From a virus, in the IMG/VR virus record IMGVR_UViG_3300008267_000254, positions 1 to 29,364 of that record: a stretch of DNA of 29,364 bases; one strand, written 5' to 3'. Position 1 is the stretch's first letter. Every line of letters starts with the position of its first letter. Made by a program: the position numbers and the translations under genes. Positions 1 through 10,215 of this stretch are shown here, piece after piece. Under the pieces are notes generated by a model. The model was not told the origin of the DNA. It made no database searches and saw only the letters and a program-made list of their open reading frames with translations.

Positions 1-398
1 AAGATAAGAAGTACAACTCAAAAGTTAAAAGAATTGAGCACTTGATTAACAAGTATAAAACAATTTGGGAAATCTCACAAAAGTCATTGATTGAAATGGC
101 TGCCGACAGAGCTCCATTCATTGACCAGTCACAATCAATGAATATTTATATGGGTAACCCAACTTTGTCAAAGATTTCATCATCACATTTCTATGGATGG
201 GAGAAGGGATTGAAGACACTTTGTTACTATGTTAGAACAAAAGCAATCTCAACAGGAGCTAAACATTTGGCAGTTGATATATCAAAAATTAACCAACCAA
301 AACCAACACCCGAACCTCCAAAGGTGGATTACAGTTACATGAATTTACCTCCAAAACCTGAGAATAGTGATTTTGATTGTTTTGGATGTTCGTCTTAA
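1..398 (+). CDS. nrdA: Ribonucleoside-diphosphate reductase large (alpha) subunit, C-terminal part (5' truncated)
   Basis: The reading frame is open from the window edge, with no stop before the first possible internal start, so this is the 3' end of a longer gene. The class I NrdA reduces ribonucleoside diphosphates to deoxy forms in the cytoplasm, feeding phage DNA synthesis. The visible part matches the end of the catalytic barrel: the stretch [20 protein letters not shown], then [14 protein letters not shown], then [20 protein letters not shown]. This is very close to the eukaryotic/Bacteroidetes-type large subunit as I remember it. The protein ends in a flexible Pro-rich tail and a CFGCSS terminus, whose two cysteines fit the redox pair that re-reduces the active site. 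A hairpin terminator follows. Family assignment is strong. Whether the upstream catalytic cysteines are intact cannot be seen. Confidence 0.93.
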   Translation, partial: DKKYNSKVKRIEHLINKYKTIWEISQKSLIEMAADRAPFIDQSQSMNIYMGNPTLSKISSSHFYGWEKGLKTLCYYVRTKAISTGAKHLAVDISKINQPKPTPEPPKVDYSYMNLPPKPENSDFDCFGCSS

Positions 399-420
399 AT
401 TTAAAAATATCCGATGTGTT

Positions 421-450
421 ATCCCGAGCTAGGTCGGGATTTTTTATTTT
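421..450 (+). terminator. Rho-independent terminator after nrdA
   Basis: Perfect 7-bp stem ATCCCGA / TCGGGAT (421-427 and 434-440) with a GCTAGG loop, followed directly by a T-rich tract (440-450). It lies 22 nt after the nrdA stop and before the structural block, so it separates the nucleotide-metabolism transcript from the tail genes. Confidence 0.85.
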
Positions 451-479
451 ATACGCTATTTAGTTAAAATATCACGACA

Positions 480-494
480 TTATATTTATAACAT
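480..494 (+). promoter_or_regulatory. TATTTAT-type box before the gp25-like gene (candidate phage promoter)
   Basis: The sequence TATATTTATA at 481-490 has its TATTTAT core at 483-489, exactly 5 nt before the ATG at 495. The same core and spacing recur before the genes starting at 18139 and 23057 (minus). A weaker relative, CTATTTAG, lies at 456-463. No Shine-Dalgarno sequence is visible. It follows a terminator, so a new transcript must start near here. The promoter role is inference from recurrence and position. Confidence 0.5.
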
Positions 495-953
495 ATGGCA
501 AATGGTGTTACATATGGTATTAATTTTCCTTTTAGAGATTCTTTTGATGGGAAATACCTTGATTTATCTAACTATTCTAATGAAGAAATTAGAAGTAGTT
601 TGATTCATTTACTTTTAACTAGAAAGGGTAGTAGATATTTTTTACCCGATTTTGGTACAAGACTATATGAATACATATTTGAACCATTGGACGGACCAAC
701 ATTCAATGACATTGAGATTGAGATTAAAGATTCTGTTGAGAAATATATTCCTAATTTACTTGTTACCTCGATTAAAGTAACTGGTATTGCGACTGAGGAG
801 GGGACTGATGTAACAACCGATGGTAATGTTGAGAATAATTCGTATGATTTACCGGGAATGTCGGAAAGAGAGTATACTGCAAAAGTAAGAATAGATTACT
901 CAATAACTTCAGATGTTTTTAGTTCTAAAGATTTTGTAATAATTAATATATAA
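495..953 (+). CDS. Baseplate wedge protein, T4 gp25-like (GPW/gp25 family)
   Basis: This 152-aa protein carries the gp25/GpW signature: residues ~32-64 read as IRSSLIHLLLTRKGSR, then PDFGTRLYEYIFEP, followed by an acidic helix (ND.EIEIKDSVEKYIP) and a beta-strand LLVTSIKV. Family members sit in the inner wedge of contractile-tail baseplates and nucleate sheath assembly. T4 gp25 is 132 aa; the extra length here is a loop at ~100-125 rich in Thr, Asp and Asn. The next gene, a gp6/J-like wedge protein, starts one base after the stop (TAA-A-ATG), which is the usual gp25-gp6 pairing in contractile injection machines. The start is supported by the TATTTAT box and the terminator just upstream. Confidence 0.92.
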   Translation: MANGVTYGINFPFRDSFDGKYLDLSNYSNEEIRSSLIHLLLTRKGSRYFLPDFGTRLYEYIFEPLDGPTFNDIEIEIKDSVEKYIPNLLVTSIKVTGIATEEGTDVTTDGNVENNSYDLPGMSEREYTAKVRIDYSITSDVFSSKDFVIINI

Positions 954-954
954 A

Positions 955-2790
955 ATGGCAAACAAACAAATTTCATATACAACAAGAGATTTTCAATCTA
1001 TAAGACAGGAACTTATAAATTTTGTAAGGACGTACTATCCCGATTTAATTCAGAATGTTAATGACGCTTCGGTATTTTCAGTGTTTTTAGATTTAAATGC
1101 TGCGGTTACTGATAACCTACACTACCATATTGATAGGAGTTTACAGGAAACGGTATTACAGTACGCTCAGCAAAGGTCTTCAATATATAATATTGCAAGA
1201 ACTTATGGTTTAAAAATTCCGGGACAAAGACCATCGGTAGCTCTTGTTGACTTTTCAATAACAGTTCCTGCATTTGGAGATAAACCTGACGAAACCTATT
1301 GTGGCATTTTAAGGAGAGGTAGTCAGGTTATCGGAGCGGGACAAGTATTTGAGACATTATATGATATCGATTTTACGTCAAGGTTCAATAATGAGGGTTA
1401 TCCAAACAGAAAAGTAATTCCTAATTTTGTTAATAATCAGTTAGTTAATTATACAATTGTCAAAAGAGAGCCAGTTGTTAATGGGATAACAAAAGTATTT
1501 AAAAAAGTTATAAATCAAGCTGACTCAAGACCATTCTTAGAACTTTTTTTACCTGAGAAAAATGTATTAGGGGTTACAAGTGTATTATTAAAAGATGGTA
1601 ATACCTATACAAATGTTCCTTCTGCTCAAGAATTTTTAGGTTCTACGAATAGATGGTATGAAGTTGAGGCTCTTGCTCAAGATAGAATTTTCATTGAAGA
1701 CCCTACAAAACCAAGTGATACTCCTGGTATTAAAGTTGGTAAGTATGTTCAAACTAGTAGTAGATTCATTACCGAATTTACACCTCAAGGGTTTATGAAA
1801 GTGACTTTTGGAGGTGGTAACACTTCGACAGACGAATTATTGAGAGAGTTCGCATTGAATGGTACACCATTAGATTTGTCTAAATATCAAAACAACTATA
1901 GCTTAGGTTCGGTATTAAAACCAAATAGTACTTTATTCATTCAATACCGAATTGGTGGTGGCTTAGGGACTAACGTTGGTGTGAATGTCATTAATCAGGT
2001 TGGAACTGTTAATTTTGCAATAAACGGTAGTTCTGCGAATATAAGACAACAAGTAATTAATTCCTTAACATGTAACAATATAACTGCTGCAATTGGTGGG
2101 GCAAATGTCCCTTCGGTTGAGGAAGTAAGGAATTTAGTGTCATTTAACTTTACGGCTCAAAATAGAGCGGTTACGGTAAATGATTATGAAACTTTAATTA
2201 GAAAAATGCCATCTCAGTTTGGGGCACCTGCAAAGGTTGCAATTACTGAAGAAGATAATAAGGTTAAAATTAACTTATTATCTTATGATGTTAATGGTAA
2301 ATTAACTAATGTTGTTTCAAACACTCTCAAAACTAACTTGTCAAATTATTTGTCAAATTACCGAATGATGAATGATTATATTTTCATATCTTCAGCTAAC
2401 GTCATTGACGTTTCATTTGATATCTCATTGGTGTTAGATGCAACACAAAACCAAGGAACTGTAATTACAAACGTGATTAATTTGATAAGTAATTACATGA
2501 GTCCTGCTAATCAAAACATGGGTGGTAATGTGTTTATATCCGAGATTAGAAGAATTATACAACAGGAAAATGGGGTAATCACCATCAGTGATTTGAAAGT
2601 GTTTAATAAAGTTGGAGGACTGTACTCGTCATCTCAAACATCTCAACGATATTCCGACGCAACAACTAAAGAAATTCAGTTAATCGACGATACTCTTTTT
2701 GCGGAACCTAACCAAATATACCAAGTAAGGTATACGAATACGGATATCCAAGTTAGGGTGAAAAACTTGTCAACTACGAATTACAGTTAA
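955..2790 (+). CDS. Baseplate wedge protein, T4 gp6 / baseplate J-like
   Basis: A 611-aa protein with an N-terminus typical of gp6-type wedge proteins: YTTRDFQSIRQELINFVRTY, then NDASVFSVFLDLNAAVTDNL with HYHIDRSLQETVLQYAQQRS and the region ARTYGLKIPGQRPS. In T4, gp6 dimers form the continuous ring of the baseplate and bind gp25 and gp7. The middle third has a beta-rich domain with a Gly-rich strand pair (VTFGGGNTSTDE, YRIGGGLGTN). The segment VEEVRNLVSFNFTAQNRAVT (NDYE following) is the family's conserved C-terminal element. Length is close to T4 gp6 (660 aa). Its tight spacing after the gp25-like gene supports the call. Confidence 0.9.
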   Translation: MANKQISYTTRDFQSIRQELINFVRTYYPDLIQNVNDASVFSVFLDLNAAVTDNLHYHIDRSLQETVLQYAQQRSSIYNIARTYGLKIPGQRPSVALVDFSITVPAFGDKPDETYCGILRRGSQVIGAGQVFETLYDIDFTSRFNNEGYPNRKVIPNFVNNQLVNYTIVKREPVVNGITKVFKKVINQADSRPFLELFLPEKNVLGVTSVLLKDGNTYTNVPSAQEFLGSTNRWYEVEALAQDRIFIEDPTKPSDTPGIKVGKYVQTSSRFITEFTPQGFMKVTFGGGNTSTDELLREFALNGTPLDLSKYQNNYSLGSVLKPNSTLFIQYRIGGGLGTNVGVNVINQVGTVNFAINGSSANIRQQVINSLTCNNITAAIGGANVPSVEEVRNLVSFNFTAQNRAVTVNDYETLIRKMPSQFGAPAKVAITEEDNKVKINLLSYDVNGKLTNVVSNTLKTNLSNYLSNYRMMNDYIFISSANVIDVSFDISLVLDATQNQGTVITNVINLISNYMSPANQNMGGNVFISEIRRIIQQENGVITISDLKVFNKVGGLYSSSQTSQRYSDATTKEIQLIDDTLFAEPNQIYQVRYTNTDIQVRVKNLSTTNYS

Positions 2791-2807
2791 GATTATTTAT
2801 TTTTTGA

Positions 2808-2832
2808 AAATAGTGTCTAAACTATTTATCAA
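2808..2832 (+). promoter_or_regulatory. Inverted-repeat element with AAACTATTTATCAA box before the 1871-aa gene
   Basis: Positions 2808-2827 read AAATAGT-GTCTAA-ACTATTT, a perfect 7-bp inverted repeat with a 6-nt spacer. The right arm runs on into AAACTATTTATCAA (2819-2832). The same layout and the same 14-mer occur before 18139. Eleven nt lie between TATTTAT and the ATG at 2841, including a purine stretch AAAAAAGGAA that could serve as a ribosome-binding site. It may be a promoter with an operator-like symmetry; function is inferred. Confidence 0.6.
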
Positions 2833-2840
2833 AAAAGGAA

Positions 2841-5800
2841 ATGCCGAATTCATTTAGAATAAAGTCAGATTTAGGTACGGATAAGGTACTTCAGGTTAAA
2901 TTAGAACAGAATTTTGATTCACTTGAAATACTATCAATGTCAATTAATCCCGAACAAGAGTATCTTAGAACTTGTGCGGAATTTGGAGTCATTTGCGGTA
3001 GGGTATATGTGAACAATGGGTTTGGATTACCTAACGCTAGATTATCTATTTTTATACCATTAGAGGAGCAAGACGAGACAAACTCAATAATCTCGACATT
3101 ATATCCATATAAAGATTTTAGTACGGTTAATGAAGATGGGTATAAGTATAATCTATTACCATATACTTCATCTCACTCAGGTCACGTACCTGTTGGAACT
3201 TTTCCTGAAAGGAGTGATGTCTTAATTGACAAGTCAGTAATTGAAGTTTATGACAAATATTATAAGTTCACAGTAAAAACAAATGATGCTGGTGATTTTA
3301 TGATTTTCGGTGTCCCTGTTGGACAACACGATTTATTCATGCAGATTGACTTATCTGACATTGGACAATTTTCATTAACACCTCAAGATTTAATCAGATT
3401 AGGTTTGGCGACTGAGGACCAAGTGGACGGAACTAAATTCAAGTTCTCAGAAAACTATTCTGAGTTACCTCAAATTATTACTGTTACTAAAACAATACAG
3501 GTTGAACCTTTCTTCGGGGAACCTGAGGTTTGCAATTATTCGATAACAAGAACTGACTATGACTTGTCAACTATTGCAAATATTAAATTGCAACCTACCG
3601 CAGTTTTCATGGGGTCACTTATCTCTATTGATGATAAGAAGAAAATTGGTTCGGCGTGTAAAGTAAAATCAAAGGCAGGTCAGTTATGTGATATGACGAC
3701 AGGACCTGGTCAAATACTTGCGGTGAGACAAACAATATTTTCAGATGATAATGGATTACCAATACTTGAAGAATTTAGATTAGATAATGACGGTAAGGTT
3801 ATTGACCAAGATGGTACATGGGTATTAGAAGTACCGATGAATATGAACTATGTTTACACTGATGAATATGGACAACAAAGAGTTAGTAACAACCCTGATT
3901 TAGGAGTACCAACAAAGGGTAAGTATAGATTTAAAATCAAGTGGTTACAATCTCCACAATTATCAGATGAAGTTAAAAGGGCGTATTACTTATTACCTAA
4001 TATTAAAGAAAGAGGTTGGTCAAGTCCTGACAGTGACCCGATAGATAATGAGAGTAGTATCTCAACTGTGACAGAATCAAATCAACCAGTTCAAAACACC
4101 CAAGGTAACCCACTAACTCAAACAGTTTATATTACTTTAGCTGAAGAAACGGTTTATCGATTAAAATTTATTGAGAATGTTCAAAATTTGGTAATTACAG
4201 GACCTAATGGTACACAACTTAATGGTACAACATTAAGAAACCCTGGAACATATACTTTCACATTTGATGTTGAAACTTTAAGTAATCCATACACAATTGA
4301 GTTTGACGATGTTCCTATTGATGTATTTTTATTACAATCATCATACGCTTTTAGTTTAGATTGGAACGAATATGCGAATCCAACTGAGGCGATTAATTGT
4401 GTGGATACTTTTTATGATATGGTATATAATAAAGTGTATACTGTGTCTCAGTTAATTGATAGATACCAATCTAATCGATTTGCAGGTAACACACTAATTG
4501 TTAAAAAAATCACAGATTCGAATTGTGAAGGGACCTATAATACGTTCCCAACTAATGATGCAATATATAGAGTCGATGTATTATTTGTGATTATATCATT
4601 CTTTTTGGATTTCTTTAAGTTTTTGACAATACCTGTGATGTTAATATTACACGTTTTGGCGTTTGTTTTAACTAATGTTTTTTATCCGTTCATCATCGCG
4701 TTTTCAATTTATTTAGGGTTTCTTGCGACTTCATTTGGTATTGATGCTGCGGCTGCGATAGCGTCCCCTGTCCCTCAAGTTGCGTTATCCATCGCTTTAA
4801 TTGCCAAAACGGTTTTAATTACCGCCTTTGCAGTGTTAATCTTAGTGTATTCTGATAGAATAAAGGAGGCCTCAAAAAAATTGCTTAATATTGGGTTACC
4901 TTTAGTATTATATACAGATGACGGATGTGAAAGATGTAATTGTCAGGCAGAATATGGAGGAATTGACCAAACTGAAGATGACCCACAAAGTGTTGATGGT
5001 TCATCATTAGAAGATGCTGCTGCGGCTGTTATTGGAGTACCTGTTTACGACCCACAGACATCAATATTGATTGATGTTACAAGTACCAATCCATATAATG
5101 GATATACCCCTGACGAATTGTTAAATGTTGGTCAGATTTGGGCGGGATATTCATCTACAGGACAAGGTGCTGAATATACACTGAAACGTTTTCCTTGGAA
5201 CCCGTCAACCTATGGGTATTATTTCACATTAAATTTACCACCTGCTGAATTATATAATCTATTTAACACTAAATCAAAATATTATAATAACGTACAAAAT
5301 TTTGGAGATAGTAATATTGCGGGATGGAATCAAATCAGGGTTAACTGGATTCCACAAACTAATAACCCAAATACAAAACATCACTATGACAATGTAACAA
5401 TATTGGTATTAGATAAAAACAAAATCAGTACTCTACCGTCAGGTCAGATAGTATCATTCCAAGATTCAGCACAATCTGGAGATATAAATTTTGGACAAAG
5501 TACTGGTACAATTAATACCCCGTCTCAGATAACTGTAAGTTATTCTAATCCAGATGACTTGGGTAATACAACATTATCTACTAACTATAATATACCTCTT
5601 GAATATACTAGTGGTAATACCACAAATGTGGATAATGCATTCCCTGCTGACGTTGAATATTTTCAAGTAATAACTGGTATGACCATTGGTGATTTTGCGG
5701 CGATTGCTCCATCAGATGCAAATGAATTTTCATTTGGTGTTAGATATCTACAAAGATTAGATGGTATTGATGTTAATTATAGAAGATTGAGATATTATCG

Positions 5801-8456
5801 TCTTGATGTTTCAGAAAATCCGGATAATATATGTAATTCTTGTTGGTATGGTTATCAGCAAACTGCGATTAAAGATGCGGGATATAGTTTCTTATTTAAT
5901 GAGAATGATATTGAACGAAGTGCAATTACTAATTATGATGATTATGGGATTGTTATATTAATGAGAGGTGTAGACCCAAATTCACCAAGAATACCTCAAC
6001 AGATAGATTTGAGCAGAATATTTGGTGTTGAAACTTACCAGTGGAATTCGGATTACGTTGTAACTGGAAACTTTAAGATGAACATACCAATACAGTCGAC
6101 TAATGACTCTATGAAACCGGCATCACACTCAACTTCATCAAACCCTAATGTTTTAGATAAAAATGTATTTTTCCCAAGTTATAGTTTTACCTATACCGGT
6201 TTTAATACAGGTGGTGAAAGCTTACTTCCGGCTTATTATTCGGACACGGATGATGGGGGGATATTTGCAGCTTACGCACCGGTAAACGACCCTGGAGGAA
6301 CTGTTTATAGTGATGGAGGAACTAGTAACGTATTCACTAATACAAGTGCAGGGGTTTTATATGTAGATAATAGTGATATTTGTACGGCATCAATCTTTGC
6401 ACCGACAAACAATTATGTAAATGCTTTTACTAGATACTTTGCACTACCATATAGATTTAGTGCAACACAAGCGTTAAATTGTGGAGACCTAGGTGGATTT
6501 GTTGCGAAATGTTTTGATAATATGTACCCAAACACATGTCTTGGGGATACCGGAGATAATATCGGAAATGTTAGGAATATTACAGGTTATTATGGTGGAG
6601 AAATTGTTGCCGGAGCATCAATAATGTCTATGAGATTGATGAATGGTGGTGATGAAGACGGTGCCGGTGATTTTTATAATAGGGACATTCCTTATAATGA
6701 CCAAAGTAAGTATGGCTCACCGGCATATATATCTACATCATATATTAATCGAATAAATGCGAATAATTCGGCGTTTAATCCATGGACTTTAACCTCAAGT
6801 AGAATGGTATTTAGGTCGGACAGATTACCGACATCGACTAATGTTCAAAAAAATGGTAAGAACTATTATTTCCTACACCAAAACAGTACGTTCGCAATTT
6901 TTAAAATATCAGATGCTGGTGCTCAACAATCATTGATAAATGTCACTAATAACCCTACGACAAATAATGAAAATACTCAACATTTCTTTGGTAGCAATCC
7001 GGTGATAGAGTCATTGAGTGATTGTTCTAAAGCGGTTCCATTAGAATGTTATGATGTTGATGATGAAGGGCAACCAATTATTAAACCTAATTGTAATGAA
7101 CTGATGGACCCATCAGGTAAACAAAAGTATTTCTTAAAGGGTAATGGGTGTTATAATTTGGTATCCAAACCAATCACTACAATACCTAAAGATATTAAGT
7201 CTGTTGTTGAATGGATAACAAGACTTAAAATGAATTTGGCTGCTTGTTTTGAGATTATCTCACATACATTTAATAATCAATATGTTAATGGTACGTTATA
7301 CGTTTATCCGTTTAGAAATAACCGAGTATTTGATTCTCAAAATGAACCATATAGTATCTATTGTAAAGATTTGGTAATTTTACATCCATCCAATAATTTT
7401 TATTATAGAAGTAGTCCATTCTCAACAACATCACTTACAAATATTAATGATGGTTATTTCATTGGTAAAACTAATCCATTTGGTACCGATGATGGAGTTG
7501 GTAATAAAAAATACTTAGGAGCTCCTACAACAATACTTGACTTAGGACCAAGAGATGCTTTCTTACAAGAACTAGCATATTCTGATGATTATGATGGTTA
7601 TATAGTCGCAAAATTAAAACCAACTTCATTTCAAGAGATTACGGATATTTTGAATATATTCATATTAAGTAGGTTAATTAATACGTCGTTCTTACAACAG
7701 TTAATACCAATATCTGATGACCCTAATGAAGGTCAGTCTGACCCGACTATTAAAGCATTATTCTCTAATACAAGATGGAGAGATGATGGGGTTACATTAA
7801 TACCTGGATTTGTTGATGGTGATTATTCTCAAATGATTGCAATCAATTCCGAATTTGGTATACAAGAGTTCTCACCTGAGTCTTATAATGCAAGTTCGTT
7901 ATATTTCTCAAATGCTGATGAGTTCCCATATTTTGGTTTATTTATGCAAGGTAATAACCAAGACAGAGACTACATTACTCCGAGAAGAACAATATGGAAT
8001 GAGAATGCGCCGGTACCATCTTCACAATATGATTTTACAAATATTGCGGTTAATAGCCAGGAGGTTCCATACTATTTGTGGCATTTTACAGGTTTGAATA
8101 ATACTGACCCCGATACAATTTTCGGAACACAGTCTAACAATTATGCAACAACATACCCTGACAGTAGCGGAGAGTTTTCAAGTAAGTTCTTTAGTTTCAA
8201 ATATCAAGAATTGGATAGAATTAACTCATCTTCAAGATATACTCAAGTTGATGGTAACAATAGTTTCTATTATAAAGGTTACATTATTAATTATGACTCC
8301 AGCGGAGAACCAACCGAGATTAAACCAACAAATAATTATAGTCAAACAGTACTTGCAAATTCTCCATACCATTTTTATTTTGGTTTGAAAAAGGGTGCAA
8401 GTGCATTAGATAAGTTTTTCATAAAATACGTAGATACAAATATAACTTTTGAGTGA
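2841..8456 (+). CDS. Giant baseplate-cluster structural protein with internal membrane segments (possible gp7-position protein)
   Basis: At 1871 aa this is the largest gene of the window. The N-terminal ~200 residues contain a carboxypeptidase-regulatory-like beta fold split by an insertion: GRVYVNNGFGLPNARLSIFI near residue 54, resuming at TNDAGDFMIFGVPVGQHDLF. Residues ~578-672 are strongly hydrophobic, with about three or four predictable membrane-spanning stretches (for example TIPVMLILHVLAFVLTNVF, IIAFSIYLGFLATSFG and ALIAKTVLITAFAVLILVY), followed by a charged segment and a C696-x2-C699-x-C701 cluster. Another CxxC lies at 998/1001. The remaining ~1100 residues are Asn/Tyr/Ser-rich and beta-like. 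Directly downstream of gp25-gp6-like genes, it occupies the place of gp7 in T4-type orders, but I cannot demonstrate homology. The next gene starts inside its last codons. Confidence 0.8.
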   Translation: MPNSFRIKSDLGTDKVLQVKLEQNFDSLEILSMSINPEQEYLRTCAEFGVICGRVYVNNGFGLPNARLSIFIPLEEQDETNSIISTLYPYKDFSTVNEDGYKYNLLPYTSSHSGHVPVGTFPERSDVLIDKSVIEVYDKYYKFTVKTNDAGDFMIFGVPVGQHDLFMQIDLSDIGQFSLTPQDLIRLGLATEDQVDGTKFKFSENYSELPQIITVTKTIQVEPFFGEPEVCNYSITRTDYDLSTIANIKLQPTAVFMGSLISIDDKKKIGSACKVKSKAGQLCDMTTGPGQILAVRQTIFSDDNGLPILEEFRLDNDGKVIDQDGTWVLEVPMNMNYVYTDEYGQQRVSNNPDLGVPTKGKYRFKIKWLQSPQLSDEVKRAYYLLPNIKERGWSSPDSDPIDNESSISTVTESNQPVQNTQGNPLTQTVYITLAEETVYRLKFIENVQNLVITGPNGTQLNGTTLRNPGTYTFTFDVETLSNPYTIEFDDVPIDVFLLQSSYAFSLDWNEYANPTEAINCVDTFYDMVYNKVYTVSQLIDRYQSNRFAGNTLIVKKITDSNCEGTYNTFPTNDAIYRVDVLFVIISFFLDFFKFLTIPVMLILHVLAFVLTNVFYPFIIAFSIYLGFLATSFGIDAAAAIASPVPQVALSIALIAKTVLITAFAVLILVYSDRIKEASKKLLNIGLPLVLYTDDGCERCNCQAEYGGIDQTEDDPQSVDGSSLEDAAAAVIGVPVYDPQTSILIDVTSTNPYNGYTPDELLNVGQIWAGYSSTGQGAEYTLKRFPWNPSTYGYYFTLNLPPAELYNLFNTKSKYYNNVQNFGDSNIAGWNQIRVNWIPQTNNPNTKHHYDNVTILVLDKNKISTLPSGQIVSFQDSAQSGDINFGQSTGTINTPSQITVSYSNPDDLGNTTLSTNYNIPLEYTSGNTTNVDNAFPADVEYFQVITGMTIGDFAAIAPSDANEFSFGVRYLQRLDGIDVNYRRLRYYRLDVSENPDNICNSCWYGYQQTAIKDAGYSFLFNENDIERSAITNYDDYGIVILMRGVDPNSPRIPQQIDLSRIFGVETYQWNSDYVVTGNFKMNIPIQSTNDSMKPASHSTSSNPNVLDKNVFFPSYSFTYTGFNTGGESLLPAYYSDTDDGGIFAAYAPVNDPGGTVYSDGGTSNVFTNTSAGVLYVDNSDICTASIFAPTNNYVNAFTRYFALPYRFSATQALNCGDLGGFVAKCFDNMYPNTCLGDTGDNIGNVRNITGYYGGEIVAGASIMSMRLMNGGDEDGAGDFYNRDIPYNDQSKYGSPAYISTSYINRINANNSAFNPWTLTSSRMVFRSDRLPTSTNVQKNGKNYYFLHQNSTFAIFKISDAGAQQSLINVTNNPTTNNENTQHFFGSNPVIESLSDCSKAVPLECYDVDDEGQPIIKPNCNELMDPSGKQKYFLKGNGCYNLVSKPITTIPKDIKSVVEWITRLKMNLAACFEIISHTFNNQYVNGTLYVYPFRNNRVFDSQNEPYSIYCKDLVILHPSNNFYYRSSPFSTTSLTNINDGYFIGKTNPFGTDDGVGNKKYLGAPTTILDLGPRDAFLQELAYSDDYDGYIVAKLKPTSFQEITDILNIFILSRLINTSFLQQLIPISDDPNEGQSDPTIKALFSNTRWRDDGVTLIPGFVDGDYSQMIAINSEFGIQEFSPESYNASSLYFSNADEFPYFGLFMQGNNQDRDYITPRRTIWNENAPVPSSQYDFTNIAVNSQEVPYYLWHFTGLNNTDPDTIFGTQSNNYATTYPDSSGEFSSKFFSFKYQELDRINSSSRYTQVDGNNSFYYKGYIINYDSSGEPTEIKPTNNYSQTVLANSPYHFYFGLKKGASALDKFFIKYVDTNITFE

Positions 8457-10215
8457 TTTAGGTAAAATATCGTTTTTAAAAGGGTCGGCAAGATATAAGG
8501 GTTCGACTGAGCAAAGTATTGGATTACAGGTTCCGTTAGTTAATACTATGAAGGAACTTGAGGAGTTTGATAGAAATATAAATGTTGATTTAGCGGATTT
8601 ATATGATGCTGAGAGACAGAGGTCTCCCTACATATATCCCATGGCAAAATTCAGTATTATTTTTGAAAATGCTTATTCGGGTACTACTCCGACAAATTCT
8701 AATCCGTATCCACCGTTTAATAATAATTTATATTACATTAATGAGAATTATTATAAACAGTTACAAATTCAGTCGAATGGTGCGGTCATACCATGGGGTG
8801 GATTACCACAATACAATGAGTTTGATTTTATTCGAACTGATTATGATGTTACTGGATACACATTAAATAGTCAGACTGACCCTCCTCATTATGTTCCTAT
8901 GGCGAGAGATGCGGCTAAACTAAATTGGTCATTTTATATCTCCTATCCATTTAGTAGTACGACATCGCAAGTAATGTTTTATACTAGTGAGGCTGGTAAT
9001 ACATCCTTTTTTACTGCCGGTGACGGAATACCATTTATTATGTTTAAAACATCGTATAATGGAAAGTCGGTATGGCAATTTAAGTGTCAAATACCTCACG
9101 GACTTAAAAACGGGGAAAGTGTAATTACTAGTGTGCAATCCAACTCAATTAACGTATTTGATGTTTATAGTTTTGGTGATGGGACTCAAGATTCGGAGAT
9201 GTATATTTTCAATATATATGATATTGGATTTACTAACTTTACTGATACTTTGGTCGGAACTTTTAAACGAGTTGTTAATAAAGAATATCTTATCGAAAGT
9301 ACGTCTAGATATTATGTAAGATTACATAAAATAATAGACACTCCAAACAATGCTAATTTAACTTACGCCGGATTTGAAAACAATGCGTTTAGAACTGTAA
9401 AGAAGTTTATATCTCCACAACTATCTCCAAATTTTGTTTCAAGAGTTGCAACAAAAGAAGGTAGTGATTCATATAACTTATCATTTACAGATAATGTCGA
9501 TATTACTGGGTTATATGATAATTTAAATCGACCTATTACTGAGTTATATTTTACAGTTGTAAATCGAGGTAGATTTGGATGGTTTAATAAACCAACAGGA
9601 AACCCTTTGAATATTGCATTAAAACATGGGTGGTCATTTAATTTAGGTCCTCAGTTGAATACTTGGTGGGATAATGTTAATACAAATAACTTGACCAATG
9701 TAACCACAACGTCATTTACTAATTCGTATCAGGGAAGAACATTTTATTACAATAATGAATATAATGTCGGCGATATAATAAAAGGTGATTTTTGTGAGTT
9801 TAATGATTTTACACAAGAAGAGAGAGTTATTTCCGAATATTACCATAAGTTCACATTTAATTCTGACAATTTTGTAATAGGAGGTGGTACACCAACTAAC
9901 CAACTCGGATATTACTATAAACCACACTACAAGTTCCAATTAAAAGTATTTTCTCCATATATTGAGGAGAGTGATGGTCAGGTAATTGCGGGTTTACCTA
10001 ATTATGCTTACTATAAAAATGCTACACAAGAGTTTATTTGGAGGGACATATATCCATTCGGTTTTATTGATGAAAACGGAAACGGAGTTGATTATCCATT
10101 TATGAACAATAAACATTATCCGTATAATAATTTTACTTTCAGAATTATACCTGAGGGTACAAATATTATCTCGGCTCCAAGTATATCTGACCCATTGATT
10201 GATGATTGCGAATAA
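8449..10215 (+). CDS. Structural protein of the baseplate cluster, function unknown
   Basis: A 588-aa protein that I do not recognise. The start is a TTG at 8449 that overlaps the previous stop by 8 nt (reading SDLGKISFLKGSARYKGSTE); no earlier ATG fits, so translational coupling is likely. Residues ~20-60 (GLQVPLVNTMKELEEFDRNI, then DLADLYDAERQRSPYIYPMA) look like a conserved helical head. The rest is rich in Tyr, Asn and Phe with short beta-like segments and no signal peptide or membrane helix, the usual make-up of baseplate or fibre-attachment proteins. The C-terminus (NNFTFRIIPEGTNI then SAPSISDPLIDDCE) overlaps the start of the next gene. Structural role is inferred from position and composition. 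Confidence 0.75.
   Translation: MSDLGKISFLKGSARYKGSTEQSIGLQVPLVNTMKELEEFDRNINVDLADLYDAERQRSPYIYPMAKFSIIFENAYSGTTPTNSNPYPPFNNNLYYINENYYKQLQIQSNGAVIPWGGLPQYNEFDFIRTDYDVTGYTLNSQTDPPHYVPMARDAAKLNWSFYISYPFSSTTSQVMFYTSEAGNTSFFTAGDGIPFIMFKTSYNGKSVWQFKCQIPHGLKNGESVITSVQSNSINVFDVYSFGDGTQDSEMYIFNIYDIGFTNFTDTLVGTFKRVVNKEYLIESTSRYYVRLHKIIDTPNNANLTYAGFENNAFRTVKKFISPQLSPNFVSRVATKEGSDSYNLSFTDNVDITGLYDNLNRPITELYFTVVNRGRFGWFNKPTGNPLNIALKHGWSFNLGPQLNTWWDNVNTNNLTNVTTTSFTNSYQGRTFYYNNEYNVGDIIKGDFCEFNDFTQEERVISEYYHKFTFNSDNFVIGGGTPTNQLGYYYKPHYKFQLKVFSPYIEESDGQVIAGLPNYAYYKNATQEFIWRDIYPFGFIDENGNGVDYPFMNNKHYPYNNFTFRIIPEGTNIISAPSISDPLIDDCE

Noticed and set aside
7837-8388. Two small plus-strand frames inside the 1871-aa gene
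   Set aside because: They lie in another frame of a long, convincing gene and have biased composition typical of shadows.
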